The notes below the pieces were generated by a model. It saw only the letters and a program-made list of their open reading frames with translations. It did no database searches and was not told where the DNA came from. The position numbers and the translations under genes are program-made. Shown one piece after another: positions 9,766 through 18,981 of a stretch of 34,216 nucleotides of DNA. Position 1 is the stretch's first letter, and each line of letters starts with the position of its first letter. Origin of the DNA: Candidatus Berkelbacteria bacterium CG_4_10_14_0_2_um_filter_35_9_33_12 (lineage in GTDB: Bacteria; Patescibacteriota; UBA1384; GWA2-35-9); assembly GCA_002793435.1 (NCBI GenBank), contig PFQF01000015.1:1-34216 (forward strand). Reading direction: 5' to 3'.

Positions 9766-11478
9766 ATGAAAAAAGTAATCGAGTTACCTCGGATTATTTT
9801 GGTACGGGATTTAGCTGAAAAACTATTAATATCTGCCACAGATCTTATTTCTAGTTTAGCAAAAAACGGTTTGATGATTTCTATCACCGAATCGATTGAT
9901 TATGAAACGGCAGAAATTATTGCTGATGAGTTTGAAATAAAAGTTAAACCAACATCAGAAAAAATGCATAATTTCAAAACTCAGTCCGGTCAAAAACGAC
10001 CTCCAATTGTTGCTGTTATGGGGCATGTTGACCATGGAAAAACCAAAGTGCTTGATGTAATTAAAAGTACCGATATTGTTTCAAAAGAGTCGGGCGGAAT
10101 AACTCAACATATTGGCGCATATCAAGTTAAATATAAAAAAGATTTAATAACATTTTTAGACACACCCGGTCACGAAGCTTTTACTAAATTAAGAGCCTAC
10201 GGAGCGAATGTTACCGATATTATTGTGTTAGTAGTGTCTGCAACTGAAGGTGTAAAGCCACAAACACTCGAAGCCATTTCATTGGCAAAAAGTTCCAAAT
10301 CACCAGTTATAGTAGCGATTAATAAGATTGATTTGCCCGGATCTGATCCTGAAAGTGTTAAACGACAACTTTCTGGTTATGGTTTAGTATCAAAGGATTG
10401 GGGTGGGGATACGGAAATTATTGAAATATCAGCCTTGAAAAAAATAAATATCAACCAATTATTAGATAAAATTATTGAAGTCTCAAAAAGTCTTGAGCTA
10501 AAAGCCGATAAAAATGAAATTGTTTCAGGTTATGTGGTAGAATCACACATCGAAACTGGTTATGGACCGGTTGCTACGGTAATTATAATGCAAGGTATTC
10601 TCAAAAAAAATGATTATCTATACTTTGGTAACACTTGGGCAAAAGTTAAAAATTTAATTAATTGGCGGAACGAAAATATTGATACTGTTGAACCAGCCAG
10701 TCCGGTGAAAATCACTGGTCTAAAAAAAATAGTTGAGATTGGTAGCCATTTTCATTTTGCTAAAAATGAAAAAGAAGCTCGTAAAAAAATTGAAAAAAAA
10801 CAAGAAATTACAAGTTATAAATCAATAGCTGATAGTGCAGAATTGAAAACTTTTCCGATTATCTTGAAAGCAGATACAACTGGGTCAATTTTTACTATCA
10901 TCGATCATATCAAAAATTTGGATGCTCAAGATTATAAAATTAAAATTGTCTCAAGTAGGGTTGGGAATGTTACTGAATCAGATATCAACACTGCCTTAGC
11001 TTCAAAAGCATTAATATTCTGTTTTAAAACTGTTCAATCTCAACAAACTACCAAACTAGCTGAACAAAATAGTATTGAAATCTATTATTTCGATGTTATA
11101 TACCAGTTATTTGATAAAATCAATGAATTGATAAATAAACTTTTGGAGGATAATCTCGTAGAAGAAGTCATTGGTAAATTTGAAGTATTAAAAGATTTTT
11201 TTCAAACCAATGAATCAGCTGTTTTGGGTGGCAAATTAATTCAAGGCAAAATGCTGATTGATGTTTATGCAAGAGTAATCAGAGATGAGAGTCTAATTGG
11301 TAAAGTCAAAGTAAATAATTTAAAAAGCAATACTACCGATGTGAATGAAATTAACGAAAAAGGAGAATACGGAATTAAGGTGTATAAAACTAAAATTAGT
11401 GATAAAATAAGAGTCGGTGATAGTTTAGAGTTGTATATTATTAATAAAGTTATTAAGAAAGTTCATAAAATTAATTAA
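9766..11478 (+). CDS. infB: Translation initiation factor IF-2
   Basis: This GTPase brings fMet-tRNA to the ribosomal P site and promotes subunit joining. The 570-aa product has one short N-terminal IF2_N-type module (1-60), a brief linker, then the G domain with GHVDHGKT (86-93), switch residues around SGGITQHIG (109-117), DTPGH (132-136) and NKID (186-189), followed by domains II-IV. It is about 320 aa shorter than E. coli IF-2 because the long N-terminal region is missing. I chose ATG 9766, which begins MKKVIELP, over an in-frame TTG at 9730 that sits in the putative promoter. There is no Shine-Dalgarno. A peptidase gene and obg follow closely. Confidence 0.96.
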   Translation: MKKVIELPRIILVRDLAEKLLISATDLISSLAKNGLMISITESIDYETAEIIADEFEIKVKPTSEKMHNFKTQSGQKRPPIVAVMGHVDHGKTKVLDVIKSTDIVSKESGGITQHIGAYQVKYKKDLITFLDTPGHEAFTKLRAYGANVTDIIVLVVSATEGVKPQTLEAISLAKSSKSPVIVAINKIDLPGSDPESVKRQLSGYGLVSKDWGGDTEIIEISALKKININQLLDKIIEVSKSLELKADKNEIVSGYVVESHIETGYGPVATVIIMQGILKKNDYLYFGNTWAKVKNLINWRNENIDTVEPASPVKITGLKKIVEIGSHFHFAKNEKEARKKIEKKQEITSYKSIADSAELKTFPIILKADTTGSIFTIIDHIKNLDAQDYKIKIVSSRVGNVTESDINTALASKALIFCFKTVQSQQTTKLAEQNSIEIYYFDVIYQLFDKINELINKLLEDNLVEEVIGKFEVLKDFFQTNESAVLGGKLIQGKMLIDVYARVIRDESLIGKVKVNNLKSNTTDVNEINEKGEYGIKVYKTKISDKIRVGDSLELYIINKVIKKVHKIN

Positions 11479-11486
11479 ATGAACTT

Positions 11487-12533
11487 TTGGAGTACAATAT
11501 TAAAAATATTAAAATTTATATTAATAAATTAGCTAAATTTTTTTCCAAAGAAATTTGGCAAGATCATATCGAGTTGGGATTTACTAAACAAACTTTAACT
11601 GTTTTGATATTATCTTTAATTGTTTTATTATTTAATTTTTCAAAAAATAGTGCTTTAGCACAAGATAAAACACTGCTTGAAGTGGGTAATAGTAATTCCG
11701 TAGCTTTGATATCAGACATACAAAACTATACTAGTTTTATCGAAGAAAACCCGGATGAATTGGTAGATTTACTAGAAGAAAAAGATATTTCCTATATTGA
11801 AAAACCCTCTATAGACAATACGATTGAATCACCTTATAAGTATACGGTTTCAAAGGGGGAAACACTTTCGCAAATAGCAGAGAAATTTAATTTACATGTC
11901 GCTACAATATTAGAAGCTAATGAATTATCGCCAAGTGAGTCAGAAAATATTTCTCCTGGTATTACTCTAACCATACCCCCCTATGACACAAACGAATCAA
12001 TAGCATGGTTGGATGAAGTCAATCGACTTAAAGAAGAAAAAGAACGTTTAGCCCGTATTGAGGAAGAAAAGAGAAAAAGAGAAGCAGGGATTGCTCGTCA
12101 AAAAAACTTAGCAAAACTTAAAACTTCGTCCAAACAAACAGCTTCGTCTAATTATAACATTTCGGCAACAAATACAGGTGGGTTTATTGTTCCGATTAAT
12201 CATAATGGTATTTCTCGTGGTATTGGTCGTGGACATACAGGAATTGATTACCGTGCCAATGTTGGAACGCCAGTTGTTGCTTCGAAGGGAGGGCAAGTTG
12301 TTGAAATTACGAATGGTTGGAGCGGAGGCTGGGGAATTTCGGTTGTATTAAACAACGGAAATGGAATTACAACTCGTTATGCTCATCTATCAAAAACATC
12401 TGTCGGGATAGGACAAACAGTATCACAGAGTTCATTGATCGGATATTCAGGAAATACCGGCTTTTCAACTGGTCCTCATTTACATTTTGAAATGAGATCT
12501 AATGGTTCGGTAGTTTATCCATATAATAATTAA
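11487..12533 (+). CDS. LysM and M23 (LytM-type) cell-wall endopeptidase
   Basis: This is probably a membrane-anchored peptidoglycan hydrolase acting on stem-peptide cross-links outside the cell. From the TTG at 11487 (348 aa) the order is: basic N-terminus, one membrane helix (about 36-52) ending near ALAQ, an acidic linker, LysM (117-164) with the YTVSKGETLSQIA signature, a charged helix rich in Glu/Lys/Arg (175-205), then M23. M23 ligands are visible: H250 and D254 in HTGID, H300 in RYAH, and H331/H333 in PHLHFE. No in-frame ATG exists before the catalytic domain, so TTG 11487 (no Shine-Dalgarno) is provisional; an ATG at 11479 is out of frame and stops after 17 codons. The gene lies 8 nt after infB. 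Confidence 0.9.
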   Translation: MEYNIKNIKIYINKLAKFFSKEIWQDHIELGFTKQTLTVLILSLIVLLFNFSKNSALAQDKTLLEVGNSNSVALISDIQNYTSFIEENPDELVDLLEEKDISYIEKPSIDNTIESPYKYTVSKGETLSQIAEKFNLHVATILEANELSPSESENISPGITLTIPPYDTNESIAWLDEVNRLKEEKERLARIEEEKRKREAGIARQKNLAKLKTSSKQTASSNYNISATNTGGFIVPINHNGISRGIGRGHTGIDYRANVGTPVVASKGGQVVEITNGWSGGWGISVVLNNGNGITTRYAHLSKTSVGIGQTVSQSSLIGYSGNTGFSTGPHLHFEMRSNGSVVYPYNN

Positions 12534-12553
12534 ATTTAAAATTTATAAATATT

Positions 12554-13528
12554 ATGTTAGACAGTGCCAATATTCTAGTACAAGCTGGTAAGGGTGGGGA
12601 TGGTTTCGCTTCTTTTAGACGAGAAAAATATGTTCCATTTGGAGGTCCTTGGGGAGGTGACGGAGGTGAAGGGGGAAGTATATTTTTTGTAGCAACAAAA
12701 GAACTTAACAATTTAGTCAATTTTCATAGAAAAAAAATTTATCAAGCCCAAAATGGTGAAACAGGCAAAACAAAAAATATGAAAGGAAAAAATGGTGAAG
12801 ATTTAATTATTCCTGTCCCGGTTGGTACGCTAGTCTATGAAAAAAAAGGTAATAAACAAATTCTAACTCATGATTTTATTAATGAAAAAGATATAAAACT
12901 AATTGTTCAAGGTGGAAAAGGTGGATTAGGAAATACTCATTTTAAATCATCAACCAATCAAACACCCAAAGAATTTACTCTTGGCACTCAAGGTGATGTA
13001 AGAAATTTAATTTTGGATTTAAAATTAATTGCTGATATTGGAATTATTGGGTTTCCCAATAGTGGTAAATCAACTTTACTGAAAATACTGACTAAAGCAA
13101 ATCCGAAGATTGCTAATTATCCTTTTACAACACTCGATCCAAATCTTGGCACATTAAATATTAAAAATAAAACTTTTGTATTAGCCGACATTCCAGGTTT
13201 AATAGAAGGAGCTTCCAAGGGTAAAGGTCTGGGTGATAAATTCTTAAAACATATTCAAAGAACTAAAATATTAATTCATTTGGTTGATGTTAATAATGTT
13301 GATTTAGAATTAGCTTATAAAACTATTACGAGAGAATTAATTGATTTTGATAAAAGTTTAAAAAAGAAAAAAGAAATAATTGTTATTTCAAAATATGATA
13401 CTGAAGAAATTTCACTATCGCCGGAATCACTTAAATTTATACAAAAATACGATTGTTTATTAATTAGTTCATTAACACATAAAAATATTGACGAATTGAT
13501 TAAAAAGATATATAATTTGATAACTTAG
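12554..13528 (+). CDS. obg: Obg-family GTPase
   Basis: This is a ribosome-associated GTPase needed for late 50S assembly and growth control. The 324-aa product has the glycine-rich Obg fold (1-155; FRREKYVPFGGPWGGDGG at 21-38), then the G domain: GFPNSGKS (166-173), the switch segment NYPFTTLDPN (188-197), DIPG (212-215), SKYD (279-282) in place of the usual NKxD, and SSL (305-307). The variable C-terminal OCT domain of many Obg proteins is absent, as in short Obg forms. The start ATG 12554 gives a normal Obg N-terminus; no Shine-Dalgarno is seen. It lies 20 nt after the peptidase gene and ends before a perfect palindrome. Confidence 0.96.
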   Translation: MLDSANILVQAGKGGDGFASFRREKYVPFGGPWGGDGGEGGSIFFVATKELNNLVNFHRKKIYQAQNGETGKTKNMKGKNGEDLIIPVPVGTLVYEKKGNKQILTHDFINEKDIKLIVQGGKGGLGNTHFKSSTNQTPKEFTLGTQGDVRNLILDLKLIADIGIIGFPNSGKSTLLKILTKANPKIANYPFTTLDPNLGTLNIKNKTFVLADIPGLIEGASKGKGLGDKFLKHIQRTKILIHLVDVNNVDLELAYKTITRELIDFDKSLKKKKEIIVISKYDTEEISLSPESLKFIQKYDCLLISSLTHKNIDELIKKIYNLIT

Positions 13529-13533
13529 TATTA

Positions 13534-13565
13534 GTCAAATCAAATAATTAATTATTTGATTTGAC
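13534..13565. repeat. Perfect 32-bp palindrome overlapping the tuf -35 box
   Basis: GTCAAATCAAATAATT (13534-13549) is followed without a spacer by its exact reverse complement (13550-13565). The right end covers five of the six bases of the TTGACA -35 of tuf (13561-13566). As RNA it could fold after obg, but no U-run follows. A dyad operator for a dimeric repressor or activator is the more natural reading; this is inference. Confidence 0.85.
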
Positions 13566-13588
13566 ATCCTGAGAACAGTATGTATAAT
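13561..13588 (+). promoter_or_regulatory. Promoter of tuf and the ribosomal protein cluster
   Basis: A TTGACA -35 (13561-13566), a 16-nt spacer and a TATAAT -10 (13583-13588) match consensus at both boxes. The start is predicted near 13595. The leader is about 70 nt and ends in GGAGGT (13654-13659), 4 nt before the tuf ATG, unlike the leaderless layout at infA and the glycan operon. Confidence 0.8.
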
Positions 13589-13663
13589 AATACTAATAAC
13601 CGTTTAGGATATGTTTTGATATTGGAAATTTTAATTAATAAAATAATTTTTTTGGAGGTATAA

Positions 13664-14848
13664 ATGTCAGAAGGTAAATTCAATCGCAATAAGCCACATG
13701 TTAATATTGGTACAATTGGACATGTTGATCACGGGAAAACAACTCTAACCGCCGCTATAACTCATGTTTTATCTAAAAAAGGGTTAGCTAAAGATCTAGC
13801 TGTTGATCAGATCGATAACGCTCCCGAAGAAAAGGAACGGGGTATTACAATAGCAACTTATCATTGTGAATTTGAATCTGACAAAAGGCACTATGCTCAT
13901 GTTGATTGTCCCGGTCATGCTGATTATATTAAAAATATGATTACTGGGGCAGCTCAAATGGATGGTGCAATTTTAGTTGTAGCTGCAACTGATGGTCCGA
14001 TGCCACAAACTCGTGAACATATTTTATTAGCTCGTCAAGTTGGAGTTCCTGAAATTGTTGTTTTTATTAATAAAGTTGATCAAGTTAAAGATGACGAGTT
14101 ATTAGAATTAGTCGAAATGGAAATTCGTGAATTGTTAACTAAATATGAATATGATGGCGACAAGGCAGCTGTTATTAAAGGATCGGCTCTTAAGGCATTA
14201 AGTGATGAACCTGAAGCCGTGAAAGCAATTGATGCATTAATTCTTGCATTAGACGAAAAAATTCCTGAACCTAAAAGAGAAATTGACAAACCGATTTTAA
14301 TGGCAGTAGAAGATGTTTTCTCAATCAAAGGCAGAGGAACAGTTGCAACTGGAAGAATTGAGCGAGGTCAAGTTAAAGTAAATGAAGAGGTTGAAATTGT
14401 TGGAATTAAACCAACTAAAAAAACTGTCGTTACTGGTGTTGAGATGTTTAGAAAAGAATTAGATGAAGGTAGGGCTGGTGATAATGTTGGACTTTTGTTG
14501 AGAGGGATAGAAAAAGAAGATATTGAAAGGGGACAAGTTGTCGCTAAACCAGGTTCAATTACTCCGCATACCGAATTTGATTGCGAAGTTTATATATTAA
14601 ATAAGGAAGAAGGTGGACGACATACTCCTTTCTCTAAAGGCTATAAACCACAATTTTATATTCGAACAACTGATGTTACGGGTGAAATAACACTGCCAGA
14701 AGGTACAGAGATTGTTATGCCAGGCGACACAATTACATTCAAGGTTAAATTAATTCAACCTGTCGCTATCGAAGAAGGAATGAGATTCGCTATCCGGGAA
14801 GGTGGTAAAACTGTTGGGGCTGGTGTTGTCACTAAAATTAATAAATAA
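13664..14848 (+). CDS. tuf: Elongation factor Tu
   Basis: EF-Tu delivers aminoacyl-tRNA to the ribosomal A site as a GTP complex. The 394-aa product is full length with GHVDHGKT (19-26), the switch segment RGITIATYH (59-67), DCPGH (81-85, catalytic H85), NKVD (135-138) and SAL (172-174), then the two beta-barrel domains ending GVVTKINK. The usual INTSHVEY stretch reads IATYHCEF, a modest difference. It has the best ribosome-binding site of the large genes (GGAGGT) and a consensus promoter overlapping a palindrome. It leads the S10 cluster, with rpsJ 27 nt downstream. Confidence 0.98.
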   Translation: MSEGKFNRNKPHVNIGTIGHVDHGKTTLTAAITHVLSKKGLAKDLAVDQIDNAPEEKERGITIATYHCEFESDKRHYAHVDCPGHADYIKNMITGAAQMDGAILVVAATDGPMPQTREHILLARQVGVPEIVVFINKVDQVKDDELLELVEMEIRELLTKYEYDGDKAAVIKGSALKALSDEPEAVKAIDALILALDEKIPEPKREIDKPILMAVEDVFSIKGRGTVATGRIERGQVKVNEEVEIVGIKPTKKTVVTGVEMFRKELDEGRAGDNVGLLLRGIEKEDIERGQVVAKPGSITPHTEFDCEVYILNKEEGGRHTPFSKGYKPQFYIRTTDVTGEITLPEGTEIVMPGDTITFKVKLIQPVAIEEGMRFAIREGGKTVGAGVVTKINK

Positions 14849-14875
14849 ATAAAAAATCAATCAAACCTTGAAATA

Positions 14876-15202
14876 ATGACTGACAAGACAAAGTTTAAAA
14901 CTAAGATTGGTATTAGACTAAAGGCATACGATAGTAGTATTCTTGATAAAAGTGTTAAAAAAATTATTGATATTTCAACCCGCTCTGGAGCAGTCGTTGT
15001 TGGTCCAGTACCATTACCAACTGAAATTAAAAAAACATCCGTGCTTCGCTCAACCCATGTTCACAAATCATCTTTTGAACAGTTTGAGATGAGGATTCAT
15101 AAAAGATTAGTTGATGTTTTTGATCCGACCCCTAAAACTATTGACGACTTAATGTCTTTAGATTTTCCAGCTGGTGTGGATATTGAAATAAAAACAACTT
15201 AA
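14876..15202 (+). CDS. rpsJ: 30S ribosomal protein S10 (uS10)
   Basis: This 30S head protein is also the NusE component of antitermination complexes. At 108 aa it is complete, with the RLKAYD N-terminal strand, the GPVPLPT loop and the [10 protein letters not shown] segment. There are a few extra residues at both ends compared with the 103-aa E. coli protein. No Shine-Dalgarno is visible before ATG 14876. It follows tuf by 27 nt and is followed by the longest gap of the tuf-to-map cluster (76 nt), which holds a large hairpin before rplC. Confidence 0.97.
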   Translation: MTDKTKFKTKIGIRLKAYDSSILDKSVKKIIDISTRSGAVVVGPVPLPTEIKKTSVLRSTHVHKSSFEQFEMRIHKRLVDVFDPTPKTIDDLMSLDFPAGVDIEIKTT

Positions 15203-15221
15203 AAAGTATAAATAATAATGT

Positions 15222-15271
15222 ACTTTTGAGATAATCGTCTCGCTTGACGGGATAGATTCTCAAAAGTTTTT
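15222..15271 (+). promoter_or_regulatory. rplC leader hairpin with U-run (candidate attenuator or processing site)
   Basis: A 19-bp hairpin can be drawn by hand in three stacked segments. ACTTTTGAG (15222-15230) pairs with CTCAAAAGT (15259-15267). After a 2-nt bulge, AATC (15233-15236) pairs with GATT (15255-15258). After a 1-nt bulge, GTCTCG (15237-15242) pairs with CGGGAT (15248-15253), two pairs being G-U. The loop is CTTGA. Five T residues follow (to 15271), then GGAG (15272-15275) and the rplC ATG at 15279. It has the form of an intrinsic terminator placed just before a ribosome-binding site. No free energy was calculated. Confidence 0.75.
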
Positions 15272-15278
15272 GGAGTAT

Positions 15279-15881
15279 ATGATTGGATTATTTGCTCAAA
15301 AAATTGGTATGACACAAATCTTCGATGAAAATGGCAGAGTTTTTGCTGTGACTATTTTGAAATTGCATGAAAATAGAGTAACTAAGATAAATTCTAAAAA
15401 TGATGAATTTCAAATTACTATTAGCGGTGGAATGAAAAAAAATATTTCAAAAGCTCAAAAAAGTCAACTTACAAAATTAAAAATCGATACTAGTTTATGT
15501 TGGTCAAAAGAGTATCATACCAAAAATAGTTACCAATTATCGGATGAATTAAAAGCCAATATATTTGAAAAAGATGAATTAGTAAAAATAATTGGGACAG
15601 GAAAGGGAAAGGGCTTCCAAGGAACAATCAAAAGACACGGTTTTTCACGAGGTCCAATGTCACACGGAAGCCATCACCATCGTAAACCAGGGTCAATTGG
15701 ATCGACTTATCCGCAAAGAGTAGTTAAGGGCAAAAAAATGGCTGGTCGAATGGGCAATAATCAAGTTACAGTAAAGAATGCCAAAATAATTGATGTAGAT
15801 TACGATAATAATATTCTGGTAATTAAAGGCTCGATACCTGGCTCAAATAAACATAAAATTATAATTTTTAAAAATGACTGA
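15279..15881 (+). CDS. rplC: 50S ribosomal protein L3 (uL3)
   Basis: L3 is an early-assembly 50S protein whose extension reaches the peptidyl transferase centre. The 200-aa product begins [15 protein letters not shown], typical of the family. It carries the conserved extension [13 protein letters not shown] followed by [14 protein letters not shown] chose ATG 15279, which gives this N-terminus, over an in-frame TTG at 15270 that falls in the U-run. A short GGAG lies 3 nt upstream, next to the leader hairpin. It overlaps rplD by 8 nt. Confidence 0.97.
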   Translation: MIGLFAQKIGMTQIFDENGRVFAVTILKLHENRVTKINSKNDEFQITISGGMKKNISKAQKSQLTKLKIDTSLCWSKEYHTKNSYQLSDELKANIFEKDELVKIIGTGKGKGFQGTIKRHGFSRGPMSHGSHHHRKPGSIGSTYPQRVVKGKKMAGRMGNNQVTVKNAKIIDVDYDNNILVIKGSIPGSNKHKIIIFKND

Positions 15882-16524
15882 TATTAAAGTAATCAAAAAA
15901 TCTGGTGTCTCGTCAATTAGATTAACTGAAGTTATCACGAAACATAAATATGTTTCTAAGATTATTTCTGATAATTTGAAAAGAATTATTAATAATTCAT
16001 ACAGTCATTCGGCTCATACAAAAACTCGTGGAGAAGTTAGGGGCGGTGGTAGAAAACCATGGAAACAAAAAGGGACTGGTCGGGCAAGAGCTGGTAGTCT
16101 TAGATCACCAATATTTAAAGGTGGTGGAACGACTTTTGGACCACGATTTAGTAAACGCTTATCAAAAACCAATGCTAAATCAGTAAAAAACTCACTCTTA
16201 GCGGTACTTAAAAAAAAGAAGAATAAAATTTATATTTTAGATCTTTTACTTGATAAACCATCAACTAAATTGGTAAACCAAGTTTTATCAGAAAACATAA
16301 AAAATAAAAATATTTTAATTATTGGTTCTAAGGATAAAAAAATCAAACAATCAGTCAGAAATTTAACTTTAGTAAAATTTGTTGATATTTTATCCCTTAA
16401 TGTGTACAATGTTTCTACTTCAGATGTCATTGTCTTTACTCAGACTGCTTATAACAAATATTTTAATATTGACGAGGAAAAGAAAATAGAAACAAAAGCC
16501 AAAAAGAAAGTTGCAAAAAAATGA
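15874..16524 (+). CDS. rplD: 50S ribosomal protein L4 (uL4)
   Basis: L4 lines the upper peptide exit tunnel and in E. coli represses its own operon. The 216-aa product has the tunnel loop with [20 protein letters not shown] followed by ARAGS, then the alpha/beta core. The C-terminal tail is a short lysine-rich extension. It starts inside the end of rplC (8-nt overlap) and ends as ATGA with rplW, so translation is coupled on both sides. If operon autoregulation exists here, L4 and the hairpin before rplC are the obvious pair; this is inference. Confidence 0.97.
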   Translation: MTDIKVIKKSGVSSIRLTEVITKHKYVSKIISDNLKRIINNSYSHSAHTKTRGEVRGGGRKPWKQKGTGRARAGSLRSPIFKGGGTTFGPRFSKRLSKTNAKSVKNSLLAVLKKKKNKIYILDLLLDKPSTKLVNQVLSENIKNKNILIIGSKDKKIKQSVRNLTLVKFVDILSLNVYNVSTSDVIVFTQTAYNKYFNIDEEKKIETKAKKKVAKK

Positions 16525-16838
16525 TAAAGATTAACCCATTAATAACAGAAAAAAGTGCTAAAATGATTGATATCGGTCAATACTCTTTTATCACGGATAG
16601 GCAAGTTAATAAAAACACCCTTAAAGACATTATTGAAAAACAATTTAAGGTTAATGTTGAAAAGATACAGAGCATCAATTATCTCGGAAAAGCCACTAAT
16701 TTCAAAAGACATGTGGGTAAAAAGAAAAGATTTAAAAAAATAATTTTGAGACTACGAAAAGGACAAGTCATTAAAGAATTTCAAATTGAAAGTAGCGATA
16801 AGGAAAAGGTCAGCCAGAAAGAAAATTCTAAACAATAA
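16521..16838 (+). CDS. rplW: 50S ribosomal protein L23 (uL23)
   Basis: L23 sits at the tunnel exit and docks trigger factor and SRP. The 105-aa product opens [12 protein letters not shown], has the [14 protein letters not shown] strand and a [12 protein letters not shown] loop, and ends in a charged tail of about 20 residues beyond the usual fold. It overlaps rplD by ATGA and precedes rplB by 5 nt. Confidence 0.96.
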   Translation: MIKINPLITEKSAKMIDIGQYSFITDRQVNKNTLKDIIEKQFKVNVEKIQSINYLGKATNFKRHVGKKKRFKKIILRLRKGQVIKEFQIESSDKEKVSQKENSKQ

Positions 16839-16843
16839 ATCAA

Positions 16844-17668
16844 ATGAAACAACGAAAAAATAATGCCGGAAGAAGGTTTCTAACTCAGGAAGATTTTACT
16901 TCTCTAACTTCAAAAAAACCTTATAAGAAACTGACTTGTGTCTTGAATCGAAAAGCTGGTCGTAGTTTAGGTAAAATTTCAACCCGGCATAAAGGCGGAG
17001 GACATAAAAGACTTTACCGTCTGATTGATTTTAAATTGAATCATTCGGTTAAAACAGCCACTATTCAAACAATTGAATATGATCCAAGTCGAACTGCTTT
17101 TATCTCTTTAATTGAGTATGAAGATGGATTTAAAAGTTATATCATAGCTCCAGAAGGTATAAGACCAAACGCAAAAATTGAAATTTCTCACGATAAAGAA
17201 TCAAACTCTATTGGAAACCGAATGCCATTAAAATATATAACTCCAGCAACACCAATCCATAACATTGAATTGCGTCCAATGGGAGGTGGAAAAGTTGCTA
17301 GAAGTGCTGGAACATATGGTATTATTACATCAATTGAAAGCGGATACGCAACCGTTAAATTAAAATCAGGAGAAATAAGAAAAATATCTGAAAATTGTCG
17401 TGCTTCCATTGGAGTAGTTTCAAATGTTAAACATTCACAAGTTGTTATCGGTAAAGCCGGACGACAAAGATGGAAAGGTATCCGACCGACAGTCAGAGGT
17501 AAAGCTATGTACCCAGCCGCTCATCCGCACGGTGGTGGAGAGGGAAACTCGCCGATTGGCTTAAAATATCCAAAAACCTATAAAGGTAAACCAGCTATTG
17601 GTGTTAAAACTAGAAGAAATAAGAAAATCAGTACTAAGTTCATAATCAAGAGGAGAAAAAAGAAATGA
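16844..17668 (+). CDS. rplB: 50S ribosomal protein L2 (uL2)
   Basis: L2 binds 23S domain IV and supports subunit association and peptidyl transfer. The 274-aa product is complete, with [20 protein letters not shown] near residue 36 and the C-terminal HPHGGGEG (first His at about 227). The usual AMNPVDHPHGG reads [11 protein letters not shown] here. The lysine-rich end overlaps rpsS by ATGA and also provides AGAGGAG as the rpsS ribosome-binding site. Confidence 0.97.
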   Translation: MKQRKNNAGRRFLTQEDFTSLTSKKPYKKLTCVLNRKAGRSLGKISTRHKGGGHKRLYRLIDFKLNHSVKTATIQTIEYDPSRTAFISLIEYEDGFKSYIIAPEGIRPNAKIEISHDKESNSIGNRMPLKYITPATPIHNIELRPMGGGKVARSAGTYGIITSIESGYATVKLKSGEIRKISENCRASIGVVSNVKHSQVVIGKAGRQRWKGIRPTVRGKAMYPAAHPHGGGEGNSPIGLKYPKTYKGKPAIGVKTRRNKKISTKFIIKRRKKK

Positions 17669-17967
17669 GCCGATCGTTAAAAAAAGGACCATTTATTGAT
17701 CCAAAATTATTAAAAAAAATTGAAAAAATAAAACTAGAAAATTCTATTCAGCCAATTAAAACTTGGTCACGCTCTAGTGTTATTTTCCCAGATATGGTTG
17801 GACTGACATTCAAAGTTCATAACGGCAAGGATTTTGTGGATGTTAAAGTTGTAGAAGAAATGATTGGTTTTAGATTAGGAGAATTTTCTCCAACTAGAAA
17901 ATTTAGACGGCATGGAGGAAAAATACAAAAAGAATTAGAAAGTAAAAAAGGCGTAAAAGCAAATTGA
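17665..17967 (+). CDS. rpsS: 30S ribosomal protein S19 (uS19)
   Basis: This 30S head protein lies near the decoding site and contacts S13. The 100-aa product starts [12 protein letters not shown] and has IKTWSRSS, the family core, then [16 protein letters not shown] short lysine-rich tail follows. AGAGGAG (17649-17655) lies 9 nt before the ATG, inside the end of rplB. rplV follows after 1 nt. Confidence 0.97.
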   Translation: MSRSLKKGPFIDPKLLKKIEKIKLENSIQPIKTWSRSSVIFPDMVGLTFKVHNGKDFVDVKVVEEMIGFRLGEFSPTRKFRRHGGKIQKELESKKGVKAN

Positions 17968-17968
17968 G

Positions 17969-18316
17969 ATGAAAACAAAAATATTTAAATTTAAAAATAT
18001 CAAAACTACTCCCGATAAATTACGTTTATCAGTTAATTTAGTAAGAAATAAAAATTTGGCTAATGCTTATGATATTTTAAGTTTAATAAAAAATAGATCA
18101 GCTAACTTATTGGTAATAAATCTTAAAGCAAGTGAAAATTCAATTAAAGACTGGCAAGTTGATAAAGATAATATTTTAATACAAGAAATAGCTGTCGATG
18201 AGGGATTAAAAATGAAAAGATCGCTTCCACGGTCAAGGGGAAGAATGTCACCCTTTAAAAGAAGAATGAGTCGATTAACAATCAAACTATCAACCAATAA
18301 ATCTGGAGATAAATAA
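17969..18316 (+). CDS. rplV: 50S ribosomal protein L22 (uL22)
   Basis: L22 spans the 50S domains and its hairpin narrows the exit tunnel. The 115-aa product has the TTPDKLRLSVNLVRNK N-terminal helix region. The tunnel hairpin reads KRSLPRSRGRMSPFKRRMSR and ends LTIKLST. It is slightly shorter in the middle than many homologues. The stop overlaps the rpsC start as TAATG. Confidence 0.95.
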   Translation: MKTKIFKFKNIKTTPDKLRLSVNLVRNKNLANAYDILSLIKNRSANLLVINLKASENSIKDWQVDKDNILIQEIAVDEGLKMKRSLPRSRGRMSPFKRRMSRLTIKLSTNKSGDK

Positions 18317-18966
18317 TGGGACAAAAAATATCACCTTTATCTAATCGATTGATGATTACCAAAGACTGGAAGTCATGTTGGTTTGCAAGTGGTAAAAATT
18401 ATCGAGATAAATTAATTGAAGATATTAAAATGCGTGATTATATTATTCAAAATTATGGTATAAACTATGCGATTGAGAAAGTAATTATTAAGAGATCACT
18501 AAAAGATATAACAATCGACATACATTCTGCACGACCTGGATTAATAATTGGCAGACAGGGCAAAGGAATTGAAGATTTCAAAAAAAATATTGAGAATTTT
18601 TTATTTAAAAATAAATTGCCAAGTCGTAAAATAAAACTTAATGTTACTGAAGTCAAAAAACCAGAAATCAAAGCTACTTTAATCGCTCAAAATATTGGTC
18701 AGCAAGTTAGCCGAAGAATTCCTTATCGACGAGCTGTAAAAGGTGCTATTTCTAAAGCAATGGAAACTGGAGCCCGTGGAGTCAAGGTGGTGATTTCAGG
18801 AAGATTAAATGGGGCAGAAATATCAAGAAGTGAAAAATATAGTCAAGGCACAATCCCAATATCTACCCTAAAAAATAATATCGACTTTTATGTTTTTCAT
18901 GCCAAAACTACTTATGGAGTTATCGGTATAAAAGTTTGGGTGTTTGATGGTAAACAAATTTTATAA
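18316..18966 (+). CDS. rpsC: 30S ribosomal protein S3 (uS3)
   Basis: S3 forms part of the mRNA entry channel. The 216-aa product begins MGQKISPLSNRL, has the KH domain with LIIGRQGKGIE (76-86), and a C-terminal domain with QVSRRIPYRRAVKGA and GARGVKVVISGRLNGAEI. It lacks the 15-20 residue tail of E. coli S3. Its start is coupled to rplV. rplP follows after 15 nt. Confidence 0.97.
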   Translation: MGQKISPLSNRLMITKDWKSCWFASGKNYRDKLIEDIKMRDYIIQNYGINYAIEKVIIKRSLKDITIDIHSARPGLIIGRQGKGIEDFKKNIENFLFKNKLPSRKIKLNVTEVKKPEIKATLIAQNIGQQVSRRIPYRRAVKGAISKAMETGARGVKVVISGRLNGAEISRSEKYSQGTIPISTLKNNIDFYVFHAKTTYGVIGIKVWVFDGKQIL

Positions 18967-18981
18967 TATTCAAAACAAGCA

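Noticed and set aside
15244-15272. TTGACG in the rplC leader as a -35 box
   Set aside because: No -10 is found at 16-18 nt, where the sequence is T-rich, and the bases are part of the hairpin.
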